A model generated the notes under the pieces. That model was given only the letters and a program-made list of their open reading frames with translations. It searched no databases and had not been told where the DNA came from. DNA of 64,000 nt, taken from contig CM059625.1 of NCBI GenBank assembly GCA_030435675.1, positions 2,232,001 through 2,296,000 of the forward strand, given 5' to 3'. The translations under genes were made by a program, and so were the position numbers. This stretch comes from Steinernema hermaphroditum (lineage: Eukaryota; Nematoda; Chromadorea; Rhabditida; Steinernematidae). Below are positions 41,950 through 55,100 of the stretch, piece after piece (within the stretch, counting starts at the first letter, position 1; every line of letters starts with the position of its first letter).

Positions 41950-44234
41950 GCTAGCGAATGGGACGTGCCAGCTGATAAATGGACTGGCGACAAGGCCGTG
42001 AGGACTTAAGGGGAACAAGGTAAACAATAGGGATGAGGTTATGCCATTGAAATTGTCCGCGATTGGTGCAGCGCGGATTAGTCACACTAATTTTAACGCT
42101 GGCGCATGTCGCCTACGCGAGTTCCGCCGAAACTCTTCAGCTTGAAGCAGCTGTTTTTTTGGCGGAGATGGGCAGGACAAAGGCGGGTGGATTACATTGT
42201 CGACGTGACGTCGGAATCGGGGTCTTCTCGTTGAGGGGATGAAGGTTCAACGACTGCCTTCATAGGGCACATTCTCAGGGGATCGTGAGAATCTGGAAGT
42301 GTTTGCTGAGGCGCACATCGATGACCATAATTAAAAACACAATCTGGAGGAACGCAAAATGGAAACAAAATAAACTGGCAGATTTTCGTAGCGATCAGTA
42401 CTGAAAGATGATAAGATAGAGGATCGAGCGGATAATGTTAATAAATACGAATAAAGTGGTGATCGGTGGATGAAAGATTAACTAAACATATCGATGGAGG
42501 CATTTTCATCCATATCTGTGAAGATCAATATACCCAACGTTTATTTTAGGCATAGAAAACTAATTTAACGATTTTATCGTTTATGAAGCTTATTTGTCTT
42601 CCCACAGAGAGCTTGATGTTGGCCTCATTGCTCTCTGCCAGCTATGGGAAATGTTCAGACACTTGTAGGATTCTGTCACTGTCCACAAACGTGAACAAAC
42701 GAACGCGTCAACTTTAACGAGAGTAAATGTAAAGGTGCCTCCGAACGCGTACAGCATACCAAATAGGTGGAGGAATCTGCCAAGAAAATAAACAGATAAG
42801 TTTATGGAGGCACCATTTCATTTACTCTTGAATCAATGACACTCATCATGCAAGATATCTCTTAGTACTCAAAGAAGAACCGTTTATCACCGTAGTAGCC
42901 GCTTCTCATCTTTCTTCGGCGCAGAGCACGACGTCTGAGTTGACGCTAGCTATCCCATCAGTGTGCGTGGGCTTTGAAGCGATGAAAAAGAGGAAATGGA
43001 TGGAAGATTAAGGCTGTTTCCAGAAGATGCGCGATAGTGGAGCACGACAGGTGACGTGGAATCCCATCTTCGGAGCGGCTGGCGGCGCAGACTTCGAGGT
43101 TGGGATTCTTTAAATTCAAAGAGGCACCGTCAAATCAAAACACACGCTTTCCACAGTATACTTTGGTAGCCCTCAGTAGACGTTATGTTGCCAATATAAA
43201 GATAAAGCAAGTTCTTTACTGCCAGGATGTGTCGGAAGACTTCTCGCTTATGCATCCAATGTCCTCTTCGGGCTACTTTGCATGTTTTGTCTGCAACTGT
43301 AGACTAATGATTTGTATTTTTGTTGAATTGCCGGGCTTATAATCAATTTCTATTAGTCATGAGATGCAATTTTGGTATCTGTAACAACGATATAGTTGGG
43401 GCCTTACCAAACTTTATCCGCCCAGTGATCAAGTGAGTAGTGTGTTGAGTTCTTTGTCCAGAAGGATGAACAAAGGTGAGGCAGGTGTTACTCATCCAAA
43501 TCCGTGGCTTTTGTAGCGGCAGGTGTATTGTGCGGTGAACTGCTTATTCGGTTGTTACGTTGACGATTCTATAGTAGTTTTTTTACTTCAGAACTCGGTC
43601 ATATAAGCAACTTTGTTCCGGAAGGACAAAATGTGCCAGTATACTATATTTATGGATGGATGAACTGTTGTAACGCAAAGTGATATCGTTCACAACGTGT
43701 TTACTGGTAACCAGAGAAGGTGCGTGGACGCGGGCCAGATGTAGGTGGATAAGATCCAGACCACCTGGTGGTGTTCACCGACAAAGGTCACGATTTGCCA
43801 TTAGTCGTGATGCTCTATGCTCCGCGCTTTTTGTGGTCCGGCTTTGCCTTAGGCTTCATTGGGTATAATTGGATCAGCAAGTGCTTTTTCTTCTGTCTCT
43901 GTGGCTCATTGCGAACGTGTTTCATTTGTAATCGGTCGATGCCGGTTCAGTTCCCGTCACGATCCTTTTTCGTCCTTTGTTCAAAGGCGACTTCTCCCCG
44001 GCGGACGGAAACTCACAGATCAACGGACCCGTTGTTTATACATAGGTGTTATCCACAAAAGTAGAATTTTGCCGTCCGACGGCAGGTCCCAGCGCGACCA
44101 CTATCCAAAAGCCTCTGTTCGCGCCTTTCCTCCTATGTCACTGCTGTTGATCTCAAAAACGCGGCGAGCCATTCACGTGAAAATAGATAGCGTTTATTTG
44201 TTGAGCCAGTCGACTTCTCGTGGACACTGACCGA
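41950..44234. other. Intergenic, no gene seen
   Basis: About 2.3 kb. Short open frames only. A GC-rich patch at about 43060-43100 shares ggctggcggcgcag with the GC-rich repeat near 50.77 kb. Confidence 0.4.
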
Positions 44235-44697
44235 ATGGAGCCCGATCTGCCGAATGTGAATGTGAAACTGCCAGATCCGCCGATGTATATTGATGGAAGA
44301 CAAAAGTCGTTCATCGTCTTGGCTAATTCGGAAGTGGAGCTGATGAAAGTGATGATTCGCTTCAGGGACATGGGGCAATCTCCGACCTTGGCCGAGGTGG
44401 CCAAACACTTTTTCAAGGATGCGATGCTCAGCACTTCGGACGCCATTATTGCTACAATCGAGGAGTTTTCTGACCATTTCCAGGACTTCACCGACGTAGA
44501 AAACCCAGTCAAGGAGAAGGCTAAGAATCTCACGAAGTACAGAGTTATTTACCACACTAAGGGCGCTTTTCCGGTAAGAAAATGATTGAAATGCGCGCTA
44601 AATACCAGTTTTCTTTCAGATCTATCGTGCGGGTGTTCCAATCAGGGACGGCATTGTGGCGCCGGTTAGCAGCGGAACTCGCAGTAAGAAGCGTTGA
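44235..44697 (+). CDS. Unknown small protein, two exons
   Basis: Exons 44235-44573 and 44620-44697 (TGA) with a 46-nt intron, GTAAGA...TTTCAG, phase 0; about 138 aa. ATG at 44235 is the first in the frame. The protein starts with a Pro-rich acidic stretch (MEPDLPNVNVKLPDPPMY), continues as two probable amphipathic helices (SEVELMKVMIRFRDMG; IIATIEEFSDHFQDF), and ends in a basic tail (SGTRSKKR). No signal peptide or membrane segment. I do not recognise the family; codon usage and clean splicing make it a credible gene. Confidence 0.65.
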
Positions 44698-44699
44698 TG

Positions 44700-46460
44700 T
44701 GCAATATGTATTATACAAATCCGATATTTCGGTTTCAATTGTCATTTAATCAAATGTATCATAAACAATGTATTATCCTATGTGTAGCAGAACGGAGACT
44801 GCGTCCTACGCATGAAAGGTGCGCCCACACGGACAGTATCACTTCGGCATTGTGGTCTTCCATCCAGTTCGAAAAAACAAAAGGATATCTAACAGTTAAT
44901 ATCTTAATATCCTATTATCACAACAAAGACAAATCATGCGATTACAGGAAAGCCATTTATCATGCCATGAAGCCATGAATCAACGAAGAAAATCGTATTT
45001 CGCGCGCTTTTAATCTGCTTTTGGTGTGCTTTTGTCAGATAAGTCTCATCGTTGAGCGTATTTTCAAGGTATCTGAATGGCATTAAGCGTGCATAGCTAA
45101 TAGTAAATGGAGCTTCAAGCCAAAAGCACGTTGAAAGAAATACATGTTTTCTTGTTTAGATATTTCGCCCAACCCTATCGATTTGTTCCACTGTGATGTT
45201 TGCTCAAAATACACTACTCTTCCTTTGTGACGCCGACGTTGCAAACGCAAGAATTTAAGCCCTCCAATCGGATTTCCTTTGCCATATTTCGTGTTCACCA
45301 ATTATCAGTTTCAGAAGCTATACTAAACTAGCTGGTTTACTTCGGAGCATCAATATTTTTAGGCTGTCTTGCAAATCCTAACATGCACAAGTCTCGACTC
45401 ACTTCATCACCGATGTTCCACGCTAATGTTGTTCAGTCGGCTTCTGACGATTGACATTGACTAGAATGTGGAAAGGTCGTGTTTAGCTAAGCTGTTCTTA
45501 TGCTAACATGCGTACTTTAGTGATAGCTGCAACCACTTATTTGTTTATAAACCTGTTTGAACCTGTTACATAGGCTTCTTGCATGAATTGGTTTCCTAAG
45601 ATACCAGCGACATTCATTAATTAAGCATGTAGCCTTCGTGACGTTTGAATGCATGCAGTGAAGTATACTGCAATACTGCACGCAACGTGTTGCTACTTCT
45701 TTCGCTCAATGGCGGCGAAGGGTATATCATATGGATGCGAACCGTGCTATTATCTACTTCGAGACGCCATGAAAAGTTCTACCGTTGTGGAGTTAATATT
45801 ATTGATAACACTATAACGAACTTCGAGTTTTTGAATTATAGTGACGCAGCCTTCATATCTTGCCCATGCTACTTAGACGCTGATCACATACTAATTGCAC
45901 CATATTTCGCCCTTTCTTTTCGCATATAATCCGCTCCTCATCCTTTAATACACACTTCCCTATGAGCTCCGCATTGCCTCTTCGCCCCGCACCCCACTGT
46001 AATCAACATTTTCCCTGCACATTCGAATTGGCAACAGGGCATGGGTCTACCGAGAAAATAATCCATCACGCGCATCGGAAAGCCTCATTATTTTGCAGCA
46101 ATCCTGTGAACTGACAGCTCTACTCTCCTTCATTGCTGTCCTCCCTTTGGCGTCAGCTAACAATAGGACCTAAACATGTTGCTTTTTCGCATGCTACACG
46201 CGTTTTCTCAACATATCTATGATTATTGGTTTCGCCCATTCGTGTCACACTTCGGGACACTAAGAGCGCGACGACTTTTAGTTGCGCCGCGTACATAAAA
46301 GGTCCAACTAAGCGGCATATAGCTCTTATTTTACCACCCTTGACAAAGCTCAGAAATGATATCGCTCCGAAGCGAATTTGTACCTATTTTCTCGAACTCA
46401 TTCATTTGCAATACTGCGTGAGCATCATTTGTTGGTTATTCAATCTACACGCCTTTTATC
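44700..46460. other. Intergenic, no gene seen
   Basis: A/T-rich; short open frames on both strands without features. A 72-codon minus frame at 45083-45301 is the longest and unremarkable. Confidence 0.4.
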
Positions 46461-46462
46461 TA

Positions 46463-47731
46463 TTGGGTTGGTAAGTTGAAAATGCACCATTTTTGATTCG
46501 CGTCTATTTTCGCACTGAGTAATCCTGGGATCAGATGGGTTAGTGCGTTCGTATGGGCGATTGGTTCACTTTCCAGTCGGTACGCTCCGATGCCCCACCT
46601 GCATGCTTTCCGCTTTCTTTGAATCCTTTTATATTCATGGTCCGCGAAGCACCACCTGGGCATCCGAAACACCGAAACTTCGACAACCTCTCTGAGGGAC
46701 TACTTATTTGATAGGCGGTGTGCTGTCTTAAGTGCGCTTACAGCAGGAGCTTAGCTTCCAAGCGCACACGCCAGCCTCTTCTTGTAATGTCACAGCAAGA
46801 GCAAATTCCAAGAAGATAAAAAATTTGCCCATAAAGCACTTGACTCTAAAGTAGCTAAATTTTTTTTTGATTTATCAAACTCTAGCCGAGGATATACAGA
46901 CAACTTGGACGGCCAGCTAGGGTGCTTGAATGCCATAGTGGCTGATGCTCCGATGCTCTAGGCTACAAGTGGAAATCGGGAACTCCGATTTCTCATGACT
47001 CTCCGAGCCCTTGATTCGCCAGCTCAACTTATTGACCCCTGCTTTTATTTGTATTTCCAAGTAAAAATCTTTTCCTTTATTTTTCGTGACTGATGAGTTC
47101 AAGGGGGTTCTAGCCAGATGATCCCTATAACTACTTGAGGGTATGGATAAGGAATAGAAGTCAACTATTGTGCTGCGGTCAGAACCAGGTTGAAAAGTAA
47201 TGCTGCACTGTCTTATATGCGATATTATAGAAACACGAGGATGAAACGTATTTATGGGATAGAGCAATCTCTCAGCTATAGTTTGCGACTAACATCTAGA
47301 AAAATCTCTTTCTCTTATTCAGGATAAGGCAAGAACTAATAACTGGTTTTGGGATTTCAGCAGATCCAGCAGGAGCATGAATGTTAGATATTTTTGATTG
47401 CACTCAAAACTGCTCCTCATCTTCAGCTGGGACTCAGGTACTTGTTATGTATGTAGGTCTCCCACAGCTCTATCGGGTACCTACTTGTGCGGTACTGTCG
47501 GAAACATCAACGAATAAATTGAGCCAAAGTTTTCAATGAGGTCAAAAACGGACAAAATGGAATTTTTCGACCCGGAACCTCTCCTGTTCTGTAGTGGAGT
47601 GACCAGGCTTAATGCCAGAAAGTGTTCTGAGGCTGAGTAGTTAAATGATAAATACACCCTATAAAATCTGTGCCTTTTTCAACAATAAGGATTCATTTTT
47701 AAAATGGTGCATTTTCAACTTACCAACCCAA
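46463..47731. mobile_element. 1269-bp element with mariner-like terminal inverted repeats
   Basis: The left end begins ttgggttggtaagttgaaaa (continuing tgcaccatttt) and the right end is its reverse complement for about 31 bp, perfect or nearly so. Both ends are flanked by TA (46461-46462, 47732-47733), the Tc1/mariner target duplication, and the length is that of a full mariner. I cannot find a DD34D transposase in any frame inside; the longest frame (minus, 46917-47267) is not transposase-like. So this is a decayed or non-autonomous copy with ends much better conserved than its interior. Confidence 0.85.
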
Positions 47732-47733
47732 TA

Positions 47734-49250
47734 TCTTACATCTAACACGTCTGCGCATTAATTTCGTCACTTCCTGCCCAGCTGCCCATTCATGGTCTCA
47801 CTCCCCTGTTACGACCGCACTAGCCTTTCGAAACATCTATATCACACTGACAGATCAGCCATACTGCATTGACAATCACAATCCTATGATGTGCCACTTT
47901 TAACATCCAAAATAACAAAAGATTTTGTTTTAAATACAATCAGCTTGAATTAGAATCCTTCAGTAAGCCATGATCTCCCGTTAACGGTAATATTTTCGGG
48001 CAACGCTTTCCCGCCTAATGCACTCCGCTCATTTCTGATATTTTCGATACGCGTCCTTTTGACTCTAACGTGCTATAGGCCAATGGAGTTGTGGACGCTC
48101 GTTGCACATTGTTGCTCTTACAATATGCTTGCAGTTGTTCCATGGTAGCCCGCTGACGGCCATGCCATTGTCACTCGCACACACTCCACATCCGCACACG
48201 AACTCGCCGCGAGCCGAGACGACTATTCATTGTTTTCATCGCGAAACAATGCGCATTTTCAGTGTTAGAAACGTTCGATTAGCAACTTCATAAGCGACGC
48301 GTCTCCATAACGCCGATTTTGACTTCCAGTACCCAACAATCGGGCAGCCCCACCCAACGCCTCGTACCTCACTCTTCTACCTGACCCTCGGCTATCCACG
48401 TTAGCTTAGGCCCTTGGACAAACACAAAGCACTTCTGCGACGTTTCGGAGCTTCGCGTGCGGCCAATATCCGAGGAAAGGTGCGTTTTATGCCGATGACT
48501 TTAGTCCTCGACAGAGACCAGTTTTTAGGTGTCTATCAGTTTGCCGACGCGTGCGGTTTGCCACTCAGATCATCGATTTTGCCACCCAGCACGAAACATC
48601 TTCACTTCATTCGTTTGCAATGAATTAGTCATGGAGGAAACAACTCTGTAAGTCACACTATTCGTGGCTGGACATTGCCCGGTAGACGGTAGGTTCACAG
48701 CAATAATTGCTGATTTTATGCTAGATGCTTTTTTTCAAGTTTTGGAAAAGGGGGAGTTGGTCTTGTACTGTTCTTACCACTTGATATCACTGCACAGCTG
48801 TATGCGCATTCTGTTATTCCTAAAGTTCCGTAATCGTGATGGCAATGGAAGCATTAAAACAGTCACAGACTACAAAGTGATAGTGATTCAAGCGTGGCTT
48901 TCTTTTGTGCTTACTTCTCCTGTTGTGCTTACAACTTAAAGAGTTAGAAAATGTGAATAAACGCTTTAAACATTTCCGAACAGGGCGCTATATTCATTGT
49001 GACTGTTACTCAATCGAAATTGTATCCCACGCCTTCCCAAGATGATCGACCACCTGTAGTTTGATGTGCAATATGTACAACACGGACGGCCCGCTTTACG
49101 CTCTCACGTGTTTCATGGTGGTTGTGATTATTTCTCTGCAGAATCTAAAGAAAAACATTAAACACCAAGGATAAACATCGCTTACGAGATTTAGATAGAG
49201 AAAGATATCAGATAGAAACAATACAATCATCGGCGATCGTATCATAAGAC
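47734..49250. other. Intergenic, no gene seen
   Basis: No credible coding segment or repeat. Short open frames only. Confidence 0.4.
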
Positions 49251-49322
49251 TCCCATGTGGTCTAGTGGTTAGGATTCGTGGCTTTCACCCACGCGGCCCG
49301 GGTTCGATTCCCGGCATGGGAA
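49251..49322 (+). tRNA. tRNA-Glu(TTC)
   Basis: Acceptor TCCCATG against CATGGGA, anticodon loop CTTTCAC with anticodon TTC, T arm CCGGG-TTCGATT-CCCGG. Regular 72-nt cloverleaf. Confidence 0.95.
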
Positions 49323-50165
49323 GAAGATTTTTGTTTTGATTTTCAAGCTGTATACGATTTTTGCTTTGTGATGTCTCAGGGATATATCAAAACATTTGCA
49401 CATTTAGACATGATTCTTAATGGAAGTTACACGGATGGCTATGGAGAATCAGCTACAGTGTGCAAGAAAATCACTTCTCCTAGAACATGGAAGCGATTTA
49501 TCGGCTAACATTGCCAGGCCATCGGACATAGAGTTCCTTCTAACATATGAGGAAATCTTCATTGCTAAAATCAAAGGTGATCGAAATCTTGGTACCAGAA
49601 TATTTATAATAAGCTTCCCCTTTTAGATCTATCGCCTTTATCATTATCTATCCTATGTTCTTCAACATCCTACCTAGATCAACTGCCACTGCTAGGTGAG
49701 ACAGTAGATCCGAATCGTATCTATATCAACCCTTGTTCAGATCTTTTCAATCGCTTTATCTCCTCAGCACTTCAACCAGATCCCTTGATCTCTCCACGTG
49801 GCTCAGCTCAAGAGCTACCACCATCGGCATCCGGGAAGAGCCATTCTTCATCGATGCCAATCCAGAACTGTCCTTCGTGGATAGGAATCGATGACGGCCT
49901 TCATCACACAGCGTGGATGTCAGTATGTTGTTTGCCTTATCATATCGCTTGTCATTTGTTGTCGTTACTGTACTGTTTCAATGACTGTCCGGGCCCTCCT
50001 TCCCAGTTTTCCATTCTTACCTTTTACGAGCTCCTGTGACCCTACATTCGATGCCGTCGAAAGCGACGGCGTCAATTTTTTCGTATGTATTTCATTTGAT
50101 TTTTAACTTTTTTTAAAAAACGACTTTAAAACTTTTTTAAAACCGAAACACTTTTTTGTTTCGAT
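49323..50165. other. Intergenic, no gene seen
   Basis: Ordinary A/T-rich sequence with a poly-T/poly-A run at about 50104-50160 leading into the hairpin array. Confidence 0.4.
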
Positions 50166-50170
50166 TTGTT

Positions 50171-50590
50171 TTAGGGTATCCAATAGGGATACCCTAAAGT
50201 CGCCCACTGCGGAAGCTCAATGGCTTCCGACTACAGCAGTAGTCGGGACCTTGAGCTTCCGCATACATACAGTATGTGGGAACTCTGTCCCACAAAATTT
50301 TTTTTAACGAAGTGGGTGTGAGCCACACCCAAATTTTTTAATTTACGACACGCGGGTGGGAAGCTCAGGGTCCCGACTTCAATAGTCGGGACCTTGAGCT
50401 TCTGCATACATACAATTTTTGTATGTATGCAAAAAAAAATTAAATTTTAACAAAAGGTTGAAGTCGTTGTAAAGACTTCAGCCACTTTCCGATTTGGGTT
50501 AGGGGGCCCCCAAAAAAAATTAACAATTAACTGGGTCTGCCCGGGGAGAAAATAACAAAGTTTCTGGGAAGGAGGCCCAGAAAAAAAAAT
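50171..50590. repeat. Array of perfect hairpins
   Basis: About nine stem-loops in 420 bp, each with a perfect or near-perfect stem: ttagggtatcc/ggataccctaa (50171-50196); gcggaagctcaa/ttgagcttccgc (50209-50262) enclosing cgactac/gtagtcg; tgtggga/tcccaca (50275-50294); tgggtgtg/cacaccca (50313-50331); a gaagctca..gtcccgact stem with its partner (50360-50402); tgcatacatac/gtatgtatgca (50403-50431); tgaagtc/gacttca (50459-50480); ggggg/ccccc (50502-50511); ctggg/cccag (50564-50580). The phrase gtcgggaccttgagcttc occurs twice. No open frame spans it. Confidence 0.85.
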
Positions 50591-50774
50591 GAATAAAGTT
50601 GTGAAGTGGATTTGTGTCTTCTTGCATTTGGGGAACATCTGTATGGAGGGAGAGCGAAGTGTATTGGTTGCAGCAAAGGTTGAAGAGCTTGAATCAAGTC
50701 GCAGCGGACGGAGCGGAATCTCATCTTCAGCTGGAAGCGCAGACGTCGAAGTTGCAATGCTTCTTCGGCTTCTC

Positions 50775-50985
50775 TGGCGGCGCGGGTAGAGTCGGGCGGT
50801 CGTGACGGTCTTCTTGGCAAGACGGTGGAACTACGGCTCCCTGGTGTTCCAGGCCTTCTGGGAGCCGGGGTGATCATTGCGCCCCAATGACGACCGAGAA
50901 CGACCTCTCACTCAACTCATTCGGCTCAGACAGCCTCAGAGGGAGAGCGAGTGGTCGACCCGACCGATCGCTCCGTCATATATGC
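50775..50985. repeat. Dispersed GC-rich repeat, member 3
   Basis: Largest member of the family also seen at 6240-6415 and 39684-39750; shares ggtggaactacggct-type and agacagcctcagag-type stretches. Lies just right of the hairpin array. Confidence 0.55.
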
Positions 50986-51041
50986 ACAAAAAGGCACTAT
51001 TCACACCGTAGTCGCTGATTTTCCTCTGGCTTCGGTTGAAA

Positions 51042-51121
51042 ATGGCATCGGAGAAGAACGATCAGGCAAAGGTTGGTTGGAGTATATCCGAGATTGTTGA
51101 TCAGCAAGACGAACAAAGACC
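51042..51121 (+). CDS. Possible first exon of an unknown gene
   Basis: ATG opens MASEKNDQAKVGWSISEI and runs 26 codons to a GTAAGG donor (phase 2). Protein-like composition but no convincing next exon before the minus-strand CLC gene. Weak call. Confidence 0.25.
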
Positions 51122-52196
51122 GTAAGGACTGCTCTGAATATGTTCACAGAAGAAGTGTTTGAATGTGCAGGGACCAGTTAGAGTTAGAAGGATCTGCAGT
51201 TAGAATAGGAATATTGGAGAAGTTGTGAGTTGAATTCAAGAGAGGGGACTTGGTGGCCACCTAACACAGCGACAACGTGAAGAATTTTGGGTGTTAATTT
51301 GTTGGATGTAATAGCAATCCTACCATATGCGCATAGATAAATGAGAGAATATAATGGACCGATCATGTATTCAGGAGATAGAGATGATATACTACTTCGT
51401 CGCTCGAATACGATTGCATTGCCCATATGAGAATTGGACATCCAGCAAGAGTAGAAATTGGCACTGCAGTAGTGGAAAAGTGTGTTTTTAGGAAGATGCA
51501 ACTCGATGTGATAGGAGAAGACTGGTATAACCGCAAACTCTATTCAATATCCATCTGACCAGGTGAGGTAGAACCCCCAGCATCGTCTGTAGGAGTGTCA
51601 CTCCTTTTAGGAAATCATGCATCCTCGACATCTTTTCAGCCTTCACCGGTTTCTTCCGTTTCTTCCTCACCTTCAGGAACATCATCCTGACCCTTCTATT
51701 CGCCTCTCTCGTTGATTTTGCACCTAGCACCTATGTAATTTCATAAGATCTTGATCCAGTAGTTCACGATAATGCAGTGCCAATGTAAATACGTGACACC
51801 CATAAATCTCCGATGAGTGAATTGAATGGATGTCTGATTCCACATCACTGCGATGCATCGCATTTATGCATCACTGAATTCCAGCCAGAATAACAAATGC
51901 ACATTGTATGTCCTCTGTGTGAAACATCTGATAAAAGCCTCCTGTTCCTGAACACGTCTGTGGAATGCAATCTGAAGTTCACAGTTAGCTTTATACAAAT
52001 CACATTAGAAATCTTTAGTTGGGTAGCTCCAAAAAACAGCACATTATGTAGAGTATGGCCGAAAGGATGGAAAGCACGACAGACGGACTGGAGAAGGACA
52101 CACTTCAGAACTCACGGAGTTCACGCTTCAGTTAGATGTACAAAATGCTCAATCAAGATGGGGAAATAGATATTAAATAATGATAATAACTTAATC
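51122..52196. other. Intergenic, no further gene seen
   Basis: Open frames at 51184-51730 (minus) are unremarkable. The right end would hold the CLC 3' UTR; no canonical minus-strand AATAAA is visible close to the stop. Confidence 0.4.
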
Positions 52197-55100
52197 TCAG
52201 TGCTCCGGTCGTTTCATGAACTGAAGAATGTCCTTTTTGGTGATGATGCCCAGAAGTCGGCCGTTTTTCGTCACGAGGACTTGTCGCAAGCCCAGCTTGC
52301 GGAACATATCGATGACGGTTTCCATTGGCGTCTGGTCAGTGATTGTCATTGGTGCCTAGAAAGGAGATCTCCAATGTATGAATGCTGCAAAGACGACACA
52401 CCAAGTCCATCAGCTTTCGAAGCTTTAGCGGAGCCGGGTCACCACTTGTGGACTGTTCCGACGTGGTGTTAGTGAATACAACAGTGGAACTCGTCACCAC
52501 ATACGACTCGGTCTTGCGGGCAGAGGCTAACGCTAGCTGGATGTCTCGTCTGAAGAGTTTGAACTGTGTTTGAAGTCTCGCAATGGGACTAACCTTGTGC
52601 AGAACCCAACCAGGAACATGTTCTCCTCGCTGACCACAACGGGGAAGCCGTTGAAGTCAGTCTCCCGGAGGAGCATTTCAATATCACCCACGGTCATCGA
52701 ATCTTGATACATCACCCGTAATCCATCGCTGCCTGCGGCGCCTGGCTTCATGACCTGCCCGGCCACTGTTGAATACGGATATTCACCCTTGTTATCCAAG
52801 AATGGATATCCGTTAAGCTCGATGTGTGCGTCGTATATACCCTGAACACGCCGAATATAAACGCCGTGTAAGCTTCTTGCTTACCAGGTTGCATATTGCG
52901 TCGCCGACCCATTTAGCGAACATTACAGCAACCATCGTTGGTACGATGAATTCGAGACTTCCAGTCAGTTCGAACATGATCACCACGAGCGACACCGTCA
53001 TTCTCGTTACACCGCCAAGCACAGCTGCAGCTCCCACCATGGCATAGAGACCGGGCATCACGCAGTCCTTGCCAATCTGACATGTCCACATGTCGTTGTG
53101 ACCGCCATACTGCTAAAACGAGATGTGCGTTACCTAACTACTCTTTCGTATGTCGATGTACGTACACCCAAGGAAGAGATTATGCCTTCCATAGTGATGC
53201 CGACCAGTCGTCCGGCGATGGCTCCCATGGCCATGCTGGGAACGAAGAGACCCGATGGAACTTTGACACCAAAAGTGAAGATCGTGAAAAGAAGTTTGCA
53301 GATCAGAGCTACGATGAGTTGCCAGAACGCGCTCTGAAAACAGACAGGCTTAGTATACCACCAGTCTCATGGATAGCTTCCCTATAACCATTCGTTGTTT
53401 ATATCGCTCTGAAGGTCACCTATCGTCCTCTCGTGTTCACCTCTACATGATCACTGTTCTGAGATTCACTTTAATTATCGCTAACGAAAGATCTCACGTT
53501 TTGTACAGCGATCATGATATGCTCCAATACCCATAGGAATCCCACTGCCCCTCATTACTAAAGATGTTGTCTGCTCAACTTCGGGATGAATCAGTTCCTG
53601 TTTATTTGATGGATGATATTTGTTGATGTCTCATGGATGATATTTGTTCATTGTTTACTTATTCCTGTATACATACTAGCCCACACTTCCGATTCCGATT
53701 CTAGAAGCTCTAAGAAGTTTACTGTTCTAAAAGTCTTATCGTTAACAACAGATCACACGTTTGTGACTATCATGAGAATAACTATGCGAGATCAGATATG
53801 CGCCTATGCTGATAGGAATCCAACTGCCCCCTCCCCTATATGAATGTTCTCTTGTCTGCTCAACTTTGGGATAGGTCAATTCCTGTATGTTCATTAGCCC
53901 ACACCTCTGATTCCATCACATAAGATTTCCAAATGGACTTACGTGAACACCCGATCCAAACTCCCCAGTATGGTAGTTGTCATCAACCTTATCGGCCGAA
54001 AACGTTTTATTCTGATAGTCGCAGAGATCTTGCATGTAGTCTTCCGGTCCGCAACGATCAAATAACTAAATAAGTGTCCAATTTCATAAACAGACAGTAC
54101 CAAAGAACGCATACCTGCTTGATCAGGGCAGATGCACTTTTTCTTGTGTACGGATTGTAAAAACCGATCGATGCGGTAAGTCCGGCAACGATGAGGACTT
54201 CGTAGATCGGGTTGCCGCCCAGGATTTTGTTGGTTTTTCGGAAACGGCACCATTTGATGTTTGACCAGATGAATAGGCTGCCGACAATGCCGCCGAACAG
54301 GCCGAGGCCAGCAAAGGGAATTAGTTCGATGAACGTCCACTTCATGCTGTAGTCGACGTGGAATAGAGAAGTCTGAAATGGACCGCAAAATAGAACGACC
54401 AAAAGAAGGGTCTTCTACAGAGTAGATTTACAAGTGGCCAGGTTTTTTGTGCTTAAGCAGGAATGTAAATCTTACCTGATCACTTCCAAAAGGATTCACA
54501 ATGCGAAGGATGATTCCGGCCACCAAAGCGCAGAAGAATGATCGCCACATGGTCTTCAGGGGGAAATAGTAACTGGCCTCCTCCAAACTGAACATTACAC
54601 CTCCAATCGGAGCACCGAAGGCGACGGACACTCCCGCGGCAGCTGAAGCACTCAAAATTTCACGCTTCTTCGCCTCGTTCATGCCGTATTTGGGGAAAAA
54701 GTAGGAAAATATGTTGCCTATACAACAGGCCAGGTGCACCATGGGTCCTTCCTTTCCCAAACTTAGTCCTAAAACCGACTTGTACTGTGGGCCGTTATAC
54801 CCATGAATCTTACCGGAAGCGGAAGCGAGTATCAAACCGACAGACTTGATAATAAACGTCCATTTGCCGAGATAGCCTCGTATAACGAATCCGGACAGAA
54901 TGCACTTGATTTCCGGAATACCCGATCCACAGGCGTACGGAGCGAAAACTTTAACAAGCGTGACAGTTAGACCGGCCATCAGTACTAAACGGGTACCGTT
55001 GTCGCGTGTGGAAAGAGCGGTCAGCGATACTAACCTGACCATCCGACATAAAATATAAACTCCACAGACTTGTAGAACAAGTCGTGATCGTAGTACTTGA

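Noticed and set aside
46917..47267. Candidate transposase frame within the 1.27-kb element
   Set aside because: No HPDN/YSPDLAP-like mariner motifs and no DD34D spacing; not a transposase.
50171..50590. CRISPR array
   Set aside because: Palindromes differ in sequence and spacing, there is no uniform repeat/spacer structure, and this is a eukaryotic chromosome.
50527..50877. 116-codon minus frame beside the hairpin array
   Set aside because: Arg/Pro-rich, runs from the hairpin array into the dispersed repeat; likely chance.
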